Source of the DNA: Chromera velia
Lineage: Eukaryota; Sar; Chromeraceae
Reading direction: 5' to 3'
DNA length: 64,000 bases
Assembly (NCBI GenBank): GCA_018398765.1
Contig: JAHBMJ010003954.1
Location: 13,803 to 77,802 of the forward strand
Each line of letters begins with the position of its first letter. The first letter of the stretch is position 1. The notes beneath the pieces were generated by a model that was given only the letters and a program-made list of their open reading frames with translations, had not been told where the DNA came from and did no database searches. The translations under genes were made by a program, and so were the position numbers. Shown here piece by piece: positions 33,183 to 51,042 of the stretch.

Positions 33183-34718
33183 TCACCGTCTGCCCATATT
33201 TTTCCCGTTATTCCCATGCCAACCTCCTAGGAGGGTCTTGGCCTGAGCTAGAGATGGGATCCAGCCTGAAGGGGGGGCTTTCTCTTTTGGGTCCGAGGGC
33301 ACTTCTCCTGCTGTTGCTTCTTCTTCACCGAAATCCCCATTTCCTTCTCCGTCGACTTCGTCTTCTGTCTCCCTTCCACTCACTTTCCCTTTCCCTCTCT
33401 TCTGCTTTCCCCTTTTGCCCTTCCGACTGAGGTGATTCAGGCCCTTGCCCTCCCTCGGTGTCCCTTTCTCTTTCTCTTTCTCTCTGTCCTTCCCTTCTGC
33501 CAATCGGGGGCGGGAAGTCAACTCAGCCCCCGAGTTGGAATCTTCATCGGCAGTCTCTGGCCCCTCACCCCCTCCACGACTGCTAGCGCTACTGCTGCCC
33601 CTCCCCTTCCCCTTTCCGTTGGCCCTCTTCCCTTTCAGTACTCCCTCATGCCCTCTGAAGGCAGAAGACGAGGAAGCAGCAGAGCCAGAGACCAACCCGT
33701 TTTGTGCCTCACTCGACCTCCGAAAGGCCGAAGAGAGACTCAGACCAGCCCACCCCCCCGTTGCGGGCGTTGACGAATTGGCGGTCTCTTGACGCTCCAA
33801 CGGAGACGCCCTCCCCCCCGACCCCTGCTTCCCCATCTGTGAAAGCGGCCTGGACGGAATGGGGGGGACTTGGGGCTCCTCCTCCGAGTCATTCGACCCG
33901 TCTGAGCCTGCATGCATGGCCCCTCTCAACAGCCCCCCCATCCCCCGCTCTCGGGGAGACGGATGGAGCCCCCGAAAGTGAAAGAAGTTCGGCCCAAACA
34001 TGGCGGGAGGAAGGGGGAAGGGCCAGTTGCGTGGTTGGACTAACGGACTCTCAGTCACACTGAGAAAGAAACGATCTGCGACCATAGCATCGCAAAATCC
34101 TTCCAACCCATCAAAGCATTTCCGTCTCTTCCTCGCACCTAGCTCGGCCCCCAGGGTGCGAAGCCTCTCCACAACTGCGTCTCGATCCTCTCGGACATGT
34201 CTCTTTATCATATCGAGAATCAAATTGTTCTTGTGATCGTAGTCGAACTTTATCAAGTCCAACGTTCGGGATATGCTCTGGCCACGGGCGTCATCTGCCT
34301 CGTAGTACACATGAGCGAGGGCCAGGACTTTCCCCCCAAAGTCCACGAGCCATCGACCAAAAACCATACGGTTCTCCTTCAACACACAGTACCTCTCTAC
34401 AAGAGAGACAAACTGCTCACACGCCATGTCAAGGGGTTCTGTGTTGACGCGCTTGGTGAACCCCCCCGCCTCATGCATTGGTTGGAGAATGTCTCCTGTC
34501 TCGTTCTTCTTCAACTCATTGTACCGTGGGGCGAAGTCCTTTGTGAACGTGCGGTACTCTTCCTTCATGGTCTTCTCGAAGTCCTTCGTTGGAATGGGAA
34601 TTTCAATGGAGGACATAACGTCCTTCCCATCCTTCTCGAATACCTTCTCGAAAAAATCGACGCTGTACTTCGGCACCTTCCGCTTGAACTGATGGCATGG
34701 AGCCGGTTCTCTCGCCAT
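33183..34718 (-). CDS. Hypothetical single-exon protein, 511 residues
   Basis: A long open frame on the minus strand from ATG at 34716-34718 to TGA at 33183-33185. Composition is protein-like throughout. Residues 1-240 are mixed and probably mostly helical (for example SVDFFEKVFEKDGKDV, CEQFVSLVERYCVLKENRMV, RDAVVERLRTLGAELGARKR). Residues 250-511 are disordered, rich in Ser, Gly, Glu and Lys with a strongly basic KGKRGKQKRGKGK tract near residue 440, possibly nuclear or nucleic-acid-binding. There is no signal peptide or membrane segment. I recognise no family, and no intron is needed, unlike the neighbours. A lineage-specific gene or a retroposed copy are both possible. Confidence 0.6.
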   Translation of the reverse strand: MAREPAPCHQFKRKVPKYSVDFFEKVFEKDGKDVMSSIEIPIPTKDFEKTMKEEYRTFTKDFAPRYNELKKNETGDILQPMHEAGGFTKRVNTEPLDMACEQFVSLVERYCVLKENRMVFGRWLVDFGGKVLALAHVYYEADDARGQSISRTLDLIKFDYDHKNNLILDMIKRHVREDRDAVVERLRTLGAELGARKRRKCFDGLEGFCDAMVADRFFLSVTESPLVQPRNWPFPLPPAMFGPNFFHFRGLHPSPRERGMGGLLRGAMHAGSDGSNDSEEEPQVPPIPSRPLSQMGKQGSGGRASPLERQETANSSTPATGGWAGLSLSSAFRRSSEAQNGLVSGSAASSSSAFRGHEGVLKGKRANGKGKGRGSSSASSRGGGEGPETADEDSNSGAELTSRPRLAEGKDREKEKEKGTPREGKGLNHLSRKGKRGKQKRGKGKVSGRETEDEVDGEGNGDFGEEEATAGEVPSDPKEKAPPSGWIPSLAQAKTLLGGWHGNNGKNMGRR

Positions 34719-35529
34719 CGGAACTTGTCACTTAGGCGATGGAGTGCATGGGCTCCTTCTCTCCAATAGAGGAGGAACGAGGGAGAGACTGAAGCAGCGA
34801 CCCCTCCTTTAAAGGAAGAAAGGATGCACAGACAATCTTCCCCCCCCTTATACAAGACCAGAATGAGCAATGGGTCTGACCTTCACCAACGCACCACAAA
34901 CCTTCAGACAGATGCAGTGCAGCTAAGGGCAGCACGGGAAAAAGAGCCGCTGTTTGGCAATTTGCACGCAAAGAGGATACGTAGGAGGCATGTAATAACG
35001 TACAAATCGACGAGCTGAATGTTTGAGTTCGAACTCTTCAACTGACGGAGTGTCTACAGGCAAGTAGATGGCACCCGCATGGCACCCGCAGTAGGCAAGT
35101 CTGCATGGATGGCCGGTGTGTGTTGTCCCGAAAAGATCCCGGAAAGCGAAAATTAAGTGATAGCAAATTTGCACAGACCGAGCTAAATGTATCAGCGAAG
35201 CACTAGCTTGAACCCTATCTAAAGGCTTATCATTGAAACCTGTCTTGCAAAATTCCTCTCTATTCCTCTCCTCTCCCCCTCCCTCCCTCATCCTCTGAAG
35301 TCTCGCTTTCTCGGTCTTCGAAATAAGCTTGCAAGACCGTTTGATCAAAGCCTCTGCAGTGATACCTCAAGTCGTGCTTGAAACGCAGGGTCGGTCTGTG
35401 ACTGTCTCCACCACCCAGCACCGCCTCTTTGGATTTTGCGCGGAGTGGTTCGCCTCCTTTGTGTCATCATCCGAAGTCAAACAGGAGAAGAGTGAGAGAT
35501 AGAGATTTGCTCGCTCTTGTTGTCTCAAA
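34719..35529. other. Shared upstream region of two divergent genes
   Basis: Lies between the start of the minus-strand 511-residue gene and the start of the plus-strand zinc-finger gene, so it must hold both promoters. I see no clear TATA box or other recognisable element. Confidence 0.4.
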
Positions 35530-36611
35530 ATGGGCCGATCAAACGCCTGTGTAAGTTCCAGCTTGCAGACTAAGAGAGACGTCAAATGAATCCAGACCAA
35601 ACCACGAGTATTCGTTGATTGCTTGGATGACCTGCAGAAAGCACAGCAGAAGCGTGACCGAAACGCAGCAGCCGCTAACGCTGGAGGAAAATCTCAGTTG
35701 AAGGGTCAGTCCTCTGTTCTGTGATAGAAGAGGAGCGCCGGAGCTGCAGTCGGCCTTGATCGTGCGCCGGAGCTGCAGTCGGCCTTGATCGTGAACTTTT
35801 CTTCTCTTCTCTTCTCTTTTCGTGCTCGTGTTTGCAGTGAACCAACAGGCCATGACGACTTTCTGCTCGGTCAGCTCTTTGACTCTTGTTTTCTGCAAAG
35901 ATTGAGTATCGTACATGGGAGTTATCCCTCTGTCGTTCACGTGAAGATCGGATGGAGACGGACGAAGCAGCTTTGCGCTCTCTGGCTGCCCTCTCTTTTG
36001 TTTCTTCTCTTCCGATTCGAAGTTGCTCGCAGCACCTGCAGCAAGAGCAGTTTTCCTGCTTATGACCACCTCCCTTAGTGTCAGTATGCTCCTGTTTCTT
36101 CATCCTTTCTTCCACCAGGTGGCTTCTGTTTCTTCCATCTTATCCCATTGCAAATTCCGTGATTCTTTTTTGTCCCTGTGTGGCCACCGTGGTTGTACCA
36201 CCTTTCTCTTCTGTCTCAGGCGGCCTTTTCCCTCGCTCTCTCCCCTTTTTTTGAAACTCCCCTGCCTTTCTGCCGAATTCCTTCCATAATGTTAGTTGCT
36301 TCACCCCCCAAATCAACTTCTCAACAAGCCTCCTCGCTTCTCTGTCTCCCCGTGTTTCAGTCTTGTTCCTCGTTCTTTCGCACGGCTACGCATGCTTGCC
36401 CGTTGTCACAATCCCACGCGAACTCTGTGTGCTCAGAAAAGTAGATGACTTTTGAAGAGACGCTCCCGTTTCCGCCTCTCTCGTCTGACGTTTACCCCTT
36501 CTCCACCTCACCCTTCCTCTCAGTGTGCCTGCTCGTTCTGCATTTTCCTCACCGGCCCCCTTGCCCCTTCTCCTTTTACGCTCTCTCTCTCTCTCTCCTT
36601 CCCCCCCCCCG

Positions 36612-36654
<43 letters not shown>

Positions 36655-37736
36655 GTGTGTGTGTGTGTGTGTGTGTGTTGTGTGTGTGAGTGAGTGTGTG
36701 AGTATGTGTCAGGGTGTGAGTGTGTGTGAGTGTGTGAGTGCGTGTGCGTGTGCGTGTTTGTGCGTGTGTGTGTGTGTGTGTATGTGTGTGTGCGCGCGCG
36801 TGCGTTTGTGAGTGTGTGACTGCGTGCGTGTGAGGGTACATGTTTGATGAAAAAAGAAAACGAAGCGTCTCGTAAAGTTTGTGTGAGGAGCCGGGAGAAG
36901 GGGAGAGAGACAAGAAAAGAAGAAGCAGGCAATGAAGAGGAAGTCGGAAGACAAGACAACGGAAGCAAGAGAAGGAAGCCGTGCTGCACAACAGACAGAC
37001 AGACAACAGTGTTGAAGGAGGAGAAACCAGCGCAGGGTCTCTCGGTGTCTCTTTCCCTGCTCCTGTCAGAGGAAATAGGGCATACTCTTTGTATGTATGC
37101 CTTTCTTTCTGGACGAAGCAGACGGAACGATAACAGGAGAGAAGAAAGAACATACCGCCTACCCGATAGCAGACAAAACACAGGCGGTCTCTCTGCCCTG
37201 TCTACGAGGAGTGATGAGGACCGAAGCATGGTGAAGGAAGGAAAAAACACGCCACCTCGGCCCTATCTATCCGTAAAGGAAAGGAACATCCTCAGAGAAC
37301 AAACGCAAACGAAAGGCCTCTCTATCCGTCCGTCCGTCTCGGGGGAGGAAAGAGAAGAGATGCGGAAGGAAGGAGAGTCTTCTCTCTCGTGGGATAACAG
37401 AAAGGAGCGGAAAAGCAAGGGGAAAGAACCAGAGGCAAAAAGATCACCTTGCAAGTCCATGCAGCAGTCCGTTCATCAATCAAAGTGTTCTCTATCTCTG
37501 TACAAGTGCAATGTGTGTCTGTCCTTTGTCTGTCTGTCTGTCCGAAAGAAAGGAAGCGAAAAAGTAACGTAAAGAAAAGGGGATATAGTCTGTCTGTCTG
37601 AAGAAAAGAAGGGAGAAGAAGAAGCATATAGTCTGTCTGCCTGTCTGTCTGTCGGATGGAAAGAAACCATATAGTCTGTCTGTCGGATGTTCTTTTGCCT
37701 TTGTTCTTTCTTCTTCCTTCCTTCCTTCCTTCCTTC

Positions 37737-37767
<31 letters not shown>

Positions 37768-39068
37768 TTCTTTCTTTCTTTTTTTCTTTTCTTTCTTTCT
37801 TTCTTTCTTTTCTTTCTTTCTTTCTTTCTTTTTCTTTCTTTCTTTTCTTTCTTTCTTTCTTTCTTTTCTTTCTTTCTTTTCTTTCTTTTCTTTCTTTCTT
37901 TCTTTCTTTTCTTTCTTTTCTTTCTTTCTTTTCTTTCTTTTCTTTCTTTCTTTCTTTCTTTCTTTCTTTTCTTTTTCTTTTCTTCTTTCTTTCTTTTCTT
38001 TCTTTTTTTCTTTTCTTTCTTTCTTTCTTTCTTTTCTTTCTTTCTTTTCTTTCTTTCTTTCTTTCTTTCTTTTCTTTCTTTCTTTTCTTTCTTTCTTTCT
38101 TTCTTTTCTTTCTTTCTTTTCATTCTTTCTTTTCTTTCTTTCTTTCTTTCTTTCTTTTCTTTCTTTCTTTCTTTCTTTCTTTTCTTTCTTTTCTTTCTTT
38201 CTTTCTTTCTTTCTTTTCTTTCTTTCTTTNNNNNNNNNNNNNNNNNNNNNNNNNNNNNNNNNNNNNNNNNNNNNNNNNNNNNNNNNNNNNNNNNNNNNNN
38301 NNNNNNNNNNNNNNNNNNNNNNNNNNNNNNNNTTTCTTTCTTTCTTTTCTTTCTTTTCTTTCTTTCTTTCTTTTCTTTCTTTCTTTTTTTCTTTTCTTTC
38401 TTTCTTTCTTTCTTTCTTTTCTTTCTTTCTTTTTTTCTTTTCTTTCTTTCTTTCTTTGTTTCTTTTCTTTCTTTCTTTTCTTTCTTTCTTTCTGCGGTGT
38501 GCATAAAAAAAGGAGGGTGAAGAAGAAACACATAGTCTGTCTGTCTCTTCGACTCATGTGTACGGGAAATCAAAGAAAAGCACGGACTTAGAGTCTGCCT
38601 CCCTGTCTCTAGTTTGAGTGATGTGATAATCTTCTGCTCCAAAAAGTTAGCCCCCCATCTTTCCGTTTCCCCCTGTGGCTGCTGCCTCTGTGTTCCTTTC
38701 GTACCTCTCCGCCCAGCTGCCTGGCTCGCCATGTTCTTGCATCCTACCGCAGCCTTTAGTTTAGATCAGTTGACTTTCCTACATGGTCCCTTTTTTTCTC
38801 TCCAGCGTTGTCGTTCCATTTTGTCCATGACGAGAGAGGGTGATATGAACGGCTTCAGTTCTTCTTGCCAAAAAGGAAAGATGGACGTTCTCTGCATCTT
38901 GTTCTCTAGCTGCATCATTGATCCATGCACGATCGCATGCACTCGATCATGCAGGTGTGCCGGCAGCCTTTCATGTCAACGCAAAACAAGATGCAGCTCC
39001 AGCAGCACGTTGATGGAAAACACCCGAAGAACAGCTTCGACGAGTGTTTTCCTGGATACCAGTCGTAG
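35530..39068 (+). CDS. Small C2H2 zinc-finger protein (At2g23090-like), 4 exons
   Basis: Exons 35530-35550, 35638-35704, 35838-35869 and 38955-39068 join in phase to 77 residues plus TAG. The N-terminus, MGRSNACKAQQKRDRNAA, is the basic SERF/4F5-like start, and GGKSQL precedes the finger. The finger is TTFCSVCRQPFM...LQQHVDGKHPKNSF...CFP: C-x2-C and H-x4-H with the KHPK and CFP signatures of this small eukaryotic family (plant At2g23090, animal ZNF706 relatives). The family's biochemical role is poorly defined. The last intron (35870-38954) is 3,085 bp, about thirteen times the coding length, and contains the (TTTC)n tract with an assembly gap. The first zinc Cys pair ends exon 3 and starts exon 4, so correct splicing of the long intron is essential. 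Confidence 0.85.
35735..35792. repeat. 29-bp tandem duplication
   Basis: GCGCCGGAGCTGCAGTCGGC and following bases occur twice, 29 bp apart, in the second intron of the zinc-finger gene. Confidence 0.9.
36578..36835. repeat. (CT)n and (GT)n microsatellite block
   Basis: CT repeats followed by long GT/GTGAGT-rich runs within the 3.1-kb intron of the zinc-finger gene. Cys/Val and Thr/His ORFs here are repeat artefacts. Confidence 0.9.
37713..38492. repeat. (TTTC)n/(TTTTC)n satellite-like tract
   Basis: Nearly 800 bp of TTTC and TTTTC units, interrupted by the gap at 38230-38332. All Phe/Leu/Ser ORFs (plus) and Lys/Arg/Glu ORFs (minus) here are low-complexity artefacts. True length is unknown because of the gap. 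Confidence 0.95.
38230..38332. other. Assembly gap (103 N)
   Basis: Run of 103 unknown bases inside the (TTTC)n tract. The size is probably an estimate by the assembler. Confidence 0.98.
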
Positions 39069-40993
39069 AAATCAGACAGCAGAAACCAGCACCTGGGGAT
39101 GGCCCGGTTCGTTGAGAAGGAACTCGAGACAGACCGATCCGATGGATGAATGTGGATGAGTGGACTTCAGATTCAACTTCAGAAGACGAGAGAAAGATAC
39201 TGTCATACTGACGATACAAGTGATAGACTGCGGAGCCAATCGATGATAAATCAACGAGAACGGGCAACAGGAGAAACAAGATGATCTGAGAAGGAATTAT
39301 ATGTATGGATTCATGTTTTTCATTATCATAGGCTGTTATATGCCATCGTTATCGGCCTACAATTAGGCGGCTAGTGATAGTGATAATGATTTTTATTGCC
39401 CTAGGCTAGCATTTAACGAGGCCCCGCACTATAAAAAAACCTAAGAAAAAACGTTAATTAAAAAAACATTTTTTAAAAACATATTGTGAGTCATAATTTT
39501 TTTTTTTGGATTGGATTGGATTAATGTCTGGAGGATTGAATAAACAGGTGTTGTTTAATTATTGTTCAAATATTGTCTAGAATATTGTAAGCATGTTTAA
39601 GTTGTCCACATGTTGAGTAAATATAAAGAGTCTCTAGAAGAGTCCGAGTCTACATTCGAGTCCCAATTTAAGAATAGTATATAGACTAACAGGATAGTGT
39701 TGCATTATTATAACTTACGTAATAAAATGACTTGCATGATTGGTGGAGGCTGAAGGAGAGGGAGCTAAGGGCCGTTCAAAGTCTTGATTGGGAAGCCACA
39801 GTGCTCCAAAGTTAAAGAATCCAAACTATTCCAAACAACTCACAGAATCCATGATAAGCTAATAAGATGGTTTCAGAGTTAATTGAGCTCAGCTTGCCTT
39901 CTGTTATTACTGATACAATTTTATTATTGTGCAAGTCGTTTATATAAAGTCATTCTTTCCTTTTGTTTTTCTTATTTAATTATATAGTGGTGGCTTGCCA
40001 GCTTTAACCGCAATAATACAATACAATACAAATAGTGATTTAACACTTTTATATTCTGTTAATTTTTTTTTTGTTTTCTTTTCCTATGTTTTTTCCTTCT
40101 TTCTTTCCGTTTTCTATTCCTTTAATTTTTTTACATCCGTTCACATCTTTTCCTTTCTTTTCTAAGTTTTCTCTAGTTTTTTCAAATGAATTCAACATAA
40201 TTTTTTTTTTGAAATAAATTTTAACATGCATAGTCTTTCAATATAATTCAACAAAACTTCTTTGATTTCTCTGTTTTTTTTTTTTTTAAATTAGAAACAG
40301 CTGATAAATTGTGAGCACTCATTTCGGTGGTTTTTTACCCTTTCTGATGCATGATTCAAGGCTATTCAAGGCATTGTGCTTTAAGTTATTAACTTAGCTT
40401 TTCAGCATAACACAAGCCAGTGAATTCTCTTCACAGTGTGCCGTTTGTTTGTCTGCTTTGCTATAGTTGAGTGCATGAAAATGATGATTAAGGGTTTTTT
40501 CATGCATGCCGCGTCCCCATATATGAGACCTATAGTTTGTGAAAATTGTGTTGCTCAACTTTTACTGCATGGACGGCGCCCCGGTACGCCCCGGCCGACT
40601 TCATATTGCGAGAGTTGATCGCGCCGGGCTCACGCGCGCAAGAATATATCGATAGCTGCAGGGGGCCCCGGTTGTAGGTCCCGCGCACTTGGCAAACACA
40701 CCTACACTGTATGCGATTGCCTGACGAGATCATCATCTCATGCAAGCAGGCCCGATCGATCTGCGTCGAGCTCTTGCTACAGCTAGATGGAACGCGTCCC
40801 TGTGGGAGATGAGGACGGGGTGGCTCTGCAGGTCTGTCTTTCCTTCTGTATGTGATGCTGCGGGAAGAAGTGCAGATTGACATACCGTCTTTGGTGTGTA
40901 GGTGTTGTCCTGCTAGGCAGATTCCCTCTCTGTGAAGTCGTTTTGTCCTCCGTTGTCCTCACTGTATCAATCGTTTAGGACTTTCGTGAGAAC
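39069..40993. other. Intergenic region upstream of violaxanthin de-epoxidase
   Basis: 3' flank of the zinc-finger gene, then AT-rich DNA (39300-40550) with poly-T runs and no coding signal. It is followed by a GC-richer 400 bp that probably includes the de-epoxidase promoter and 5' UTR. No TATA box or known light-response element was recognised. Confidence 0.45.
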
Positions 40994-47284
<6,291 letters not shown>

Positions 47285-47732
47285 AGCGGATAAACGAGTG
47301 GGGAGAAATGCTCGAAAATGCTAGGTAGATCAAGAGAGCTGCAGGAGAAGGAAGCTAGCGGGAAAAGTACAAAGAAAAACTTGATCTTTCGTTCACTGAA
47401 AAACTGTGAAAATAGCACTCTTTCCCACGCAACTCGCGGGGCAACGTCATAATGCAATGTCACAATAGCTGCCAACCTAAGTTAAAAGCTAGCCTGAAGT
47501 CTGAATGAACCTGAGTGAACTCGCTAGTGAAGTTTTACAATAACGTATACAATGGTTTCAAATTCGTTTCAAATTCAAATTTAACAACAAAGCTAGATTT
47601 TATGCCCTTATGCAAGAGTATTTACTAAACTATTTAACTATGAGTAGTCATTAATTTTAAATCAATCAGACTAAAAGTTAAAATGAACATACTTGGTAGA
47701 ATCAGGTAGATTAGTATTTCTGCGCTATGATG

Positions 47733-47771
<39 letters not shown>

Positions 47772-49365
47772 TTTTTTTTTGTGTGAAGTACGGTTTAAAT
47801 ACCGGCATAGGCAGGGCTCGCGTGTGAAGTGGCTTAGCATAGGCTAGAGCATATAGGTGTCATAGGTATACTATTCTCAACTAGATTCTTAATCATGATC
47901 ATCATAAAAATCAGTCAATAATTTAAATTATGGAATTAAGCCCTAAAATGCCTGATGGATCCTAGGTTGAGTGATCAAATTTCTGTATGAGATGCTAAGT
48001 TAGCCAGAGCCTAAGTGGTAGCTCGATCAGCGGCTTTTATGTAAACTCATTCATAAAAATAAAGATATGTTCTAGAATAGGTGTTAATGATTTGATTGAT
48101 TTGAATTAGTTAAAATCGGCGAGCCGCCTTTAAGGCTTTTAATGTTAGGGTGAGGTTTTAAGAATTACTCTTTTAGTTTGGCGGCCGGCTGGGTTCTAGG
48201 CCAGGTTACCAATTTATGTTTACTAAGTTAGGGTTAAAGTACTAAAGCTTCCGGTAATGGTTATCCTAACTTTTATAAGGTGGTAAGGTCCTAAAATGTA
48301 CGGTAACATGATGTGATAGATGGCCTGGTGGCGCTGGTCGAGAGACTAGTAACCAAAAAGGCCTAGACTCACACCACCTTGGTCGATCACATCAAAATAT
48401 TCTGATAAAAGGGAGATTGACTCACTACCTCGCCCCTCTGAACAAAGAAAGCTAGACTGATCTGAGATGAGACGTTTAAAGGAATACATAGAGTAAGGCC
48501 GAGTGTCAGAAGAAGTGAGTGAGAAAACGGGAGGTTGCTTATTGAACCGTGATACAAGCCTTCAATCAGGAAATGGAATCATGATCAGATTCACACGAAT
48601 GCATGCACACAATTAATCGACGATTTGAGACTGCGCTTCGATCTCAAAGGCTGTTGCGTAACATGCAGCCCGGCCCAGAATAGTTTCCCGACCAGCGCTA
48701 CCTATCACATCATGTGGTGCCGGAAGGTCAAAGTTCATGCGGCCCGGGAAAGCAACTGTCGTCGGGGCACTATGAAACCATCGCCGCCGTTATCTCTGAC
48801 GCTAGTTCTAGCATGAATCTCTGTAGCATTATGGATAACGGTTATACTAACTTGTAAAAAAAGACTTTTTAGCTGGAGTAACGGAATCTTTGAATCACTG
48901 AAGGCCTTAATTAGTTATTGTTAGCCTCTGAGTGGTCTGAAAAAGAGGGAAAAACCTCTGGGGTGCAGGATTTTGACCACCTCGCGCAGGTCCTACTGGC
49001 TAAGCATACCCCAAAAATGCCCTCTTTGGTCTGCTTGCCTCTGCCTTTCCTTCATCTTCTTCTCTCTCTCAGCGTCTGTTATCGATAGCAGCTGCGGCTG
49101 CCACACCGCCTGCTACATCCCCCACTCCCATCCCCTTGTCCCCTCTACCCTAGTGTCCCCTTCTCCATCTGAGGACCATCTCTTTCCTCCTCCCCTTCAA
49201 CGACCCCTTCTTCAACGACCCCCCCTTGCTCTCCCCTTCCGTTCCCTCTTCCTTCTTCCTCCCCGTCCTACAGTCGGCTACGGGGCCGTGCATACCGCGT
49301 AGACGCTATACACGCACGGCATCCACCGGGCTGGTGGATAAACTCTGATCAAAACTACAAATTTT
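47285..49365. other. Gene-free region downstream of violaxanthin de-epoxidase
   Basis: AT-rich DNA with an (AT)n run at 47735-47766 and no ORF of substance until 48973. The 48990-49300 part is pyrimidine-rich and ends in GGCTACGGGGCCGTGCATAC and a GATCAAAACTACAAATTTTTAA tail-like sequence. That could be a LINE 3' end, but no LINE protein remains. Confidence 0.4.
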
Positions 49366-49488
49366 TAATGAATGAATGAATGAATGAATGAATGAATGAA
49401 TGAAGTTGGCTTTGCTAGAGTGGAGCCGTGCTCCCAGCAGCCCATGTTCATGCAAGAAATCGTCAATCACTCAACTCTAGAGATAAGC
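49366..49488 (-). repeat. Dispersed repeat, copy A (inverted relative to 60772)
   Basis: (TGAA)n followed by about 84 bp (TTGGCTTTGCTAGAGTGG to CTCTAGAGATAAGC). It matches the reverse complement of 60772-60870 with a single substitution seen. On the minus strand it reads as a unit ending in a (TTCA)n tail, as short non-LTR elements do. Confidence 0.8.
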
Positions 49489-50701
49489 AATATCTGGTAA
49501 ACTCAAAACTTGCTTTATACAGTAGTGTGCACGGCTTTTGACTGTATAACGGTTATTTATCTAGGCGCGCCAAAAGCGCAGCGATTTACAACGGTTATGC
49601 TTGGCCGCGAAGCGGCCTAGCGTATAACGGTTACTACTCGTTCAAAGAAGCTGCTTTTCAAAATCTAATTTAGTAGATGAGCCTTCATTTCAAACCATTA
49701 AAGTTACTCTTAAAACCGCTGCCTATTTAATGTTATGGAACGGTTTGAAAGAGAAATTTCACGACGGTACCTTCATATTGCATTTGCAGAGGTCGGTTTG
49801 CATTCTCCATTCCTACTACAAATGAGAATGAAACAATAATTGACAACAATTCAGAACATGAGATCGTGTGAAGGAAGGACAACTTGCGTCCGGCCGTGAA
49901 TCCGGATGCGGGGCGGCTGCGGTACATTGTGAACACCACACAATCAAAATGCAGGTCACTCATAAGCGTACACAAGCCGACCATGCACATTTATAATGCA
50001 TACGCAATTCTCTTGAATACCAAAGGTGGGCAGAGGATACATATGTGTTGCCCCGAAGATCGAAGTTCCACGAGCAACACTCGCGCACGCACTCGCATCG
50101 ACCATCCATCCATCCAAAGCGAAGCCACCTACCAAAGAGGAAGGCAGAAGTCGTCTGGGACTCTTTGGCCCTTCCGCTTTTCCCCCCTCTGTCTGTCTGT
50201 CTGCCTGCCTGCCTGCCTGGCTGTCAGAGAGACCAGAGAGACCAGAGAGATCAATGCACTTGCAGCTGTCCTCCTTTCTCTCTTCTCTCAGCCCTCTTCC
50301 CTTATTTCTTCAAAAATTTCACAGGGACGTGTATAATCTCGCCTCTCTGTCTGCCTCAAAGAAGTAAATCACCACCCCCCGGCCTTTCTTGTCCCATCTC
50401 ACCCCCTCTCTCCCCCCTCCGTCCCCCTGTACGCCCTCGCTCTTCCCAGCTCCACCCAATAATCCTCGCGAGATCTTGGTCTGAATTCCCACATCTGTCT
50501 GTCTTTCTGTCAAGCGCCGCTGCTGCTCTGAGTCAGTGCTGGCTGGCATGGCGCGCCCAGTACTCCTCTCCGTACCTGCATGCATCGAAACGTCCGTCCA
50601 TTCACACACACTAAAATTCTCGGTCTCACTCTTCAATCTTGGGCGGATGGTCACTGCAACTCTGTAGTGAACTCTACCTATGCATTTCGAGTTGTGCGTG
50701 C

Positions 50702-50740
<39 letters not shown>

Positions 50741-51042
50741 AGAGAGAGAGAGAGAGGGAGAGGCGGGGGGAAAGAGAGAGAGAGACAGAGAGAGGAGAGT
50801 GGAGTAGAAGACCCTACAAAGAATGCAGCAGTAGAAGACCCCCAAAAGAAAAAATGGAAGTCAGACAGAAGTTCGTTCGATGAACGGAGGATCATTCGAG
50901 ACGTCGTTGAGAACAACCAAAACGAATGAAAAGAAGAAGAAACGTTTCGATGGCAAAAAAGAAAAAACCGTCATAACGCAGGCTTCTCTGAGCAAGGAGA
51001 GGCGTGCACTAGACAGACAGACAGACAGACAGACAGACTGAC
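49489..51042. other. Region 3' of the SET-domain gene
   Basis: Contains three TAACGGTTA-like motifs and a hairpin (49540-49630). It also has short frames around 49733-49990 (-) and 49884-50336 (+), and a (GT)n(GA)n block at 50700-50800. The last exon or exons of the minus-strand SET gene should lie here, but I could not fix them. A candidate frame runs from 50987 to a stop at 50861. Confidence 0.35.
51009..51040. repeat. (GACA)n array at a 5' splice site
   Basis: Read on the minus strand, GTCAGTCTGTCTGTC follows directly from the end of the SET exon 51043-51107, so the donor merges into the repeat. Confidence 0.85.

Noticed and set aside
37656-38732. Long ORFs (up to 418 codons) on both strands in the (TTTC)n region
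   Set aside because: They consist of Phe/Leu/Ser or Lys/Arg/Glu repeats from a microsatellite and cross an N gap, so they are not genes.
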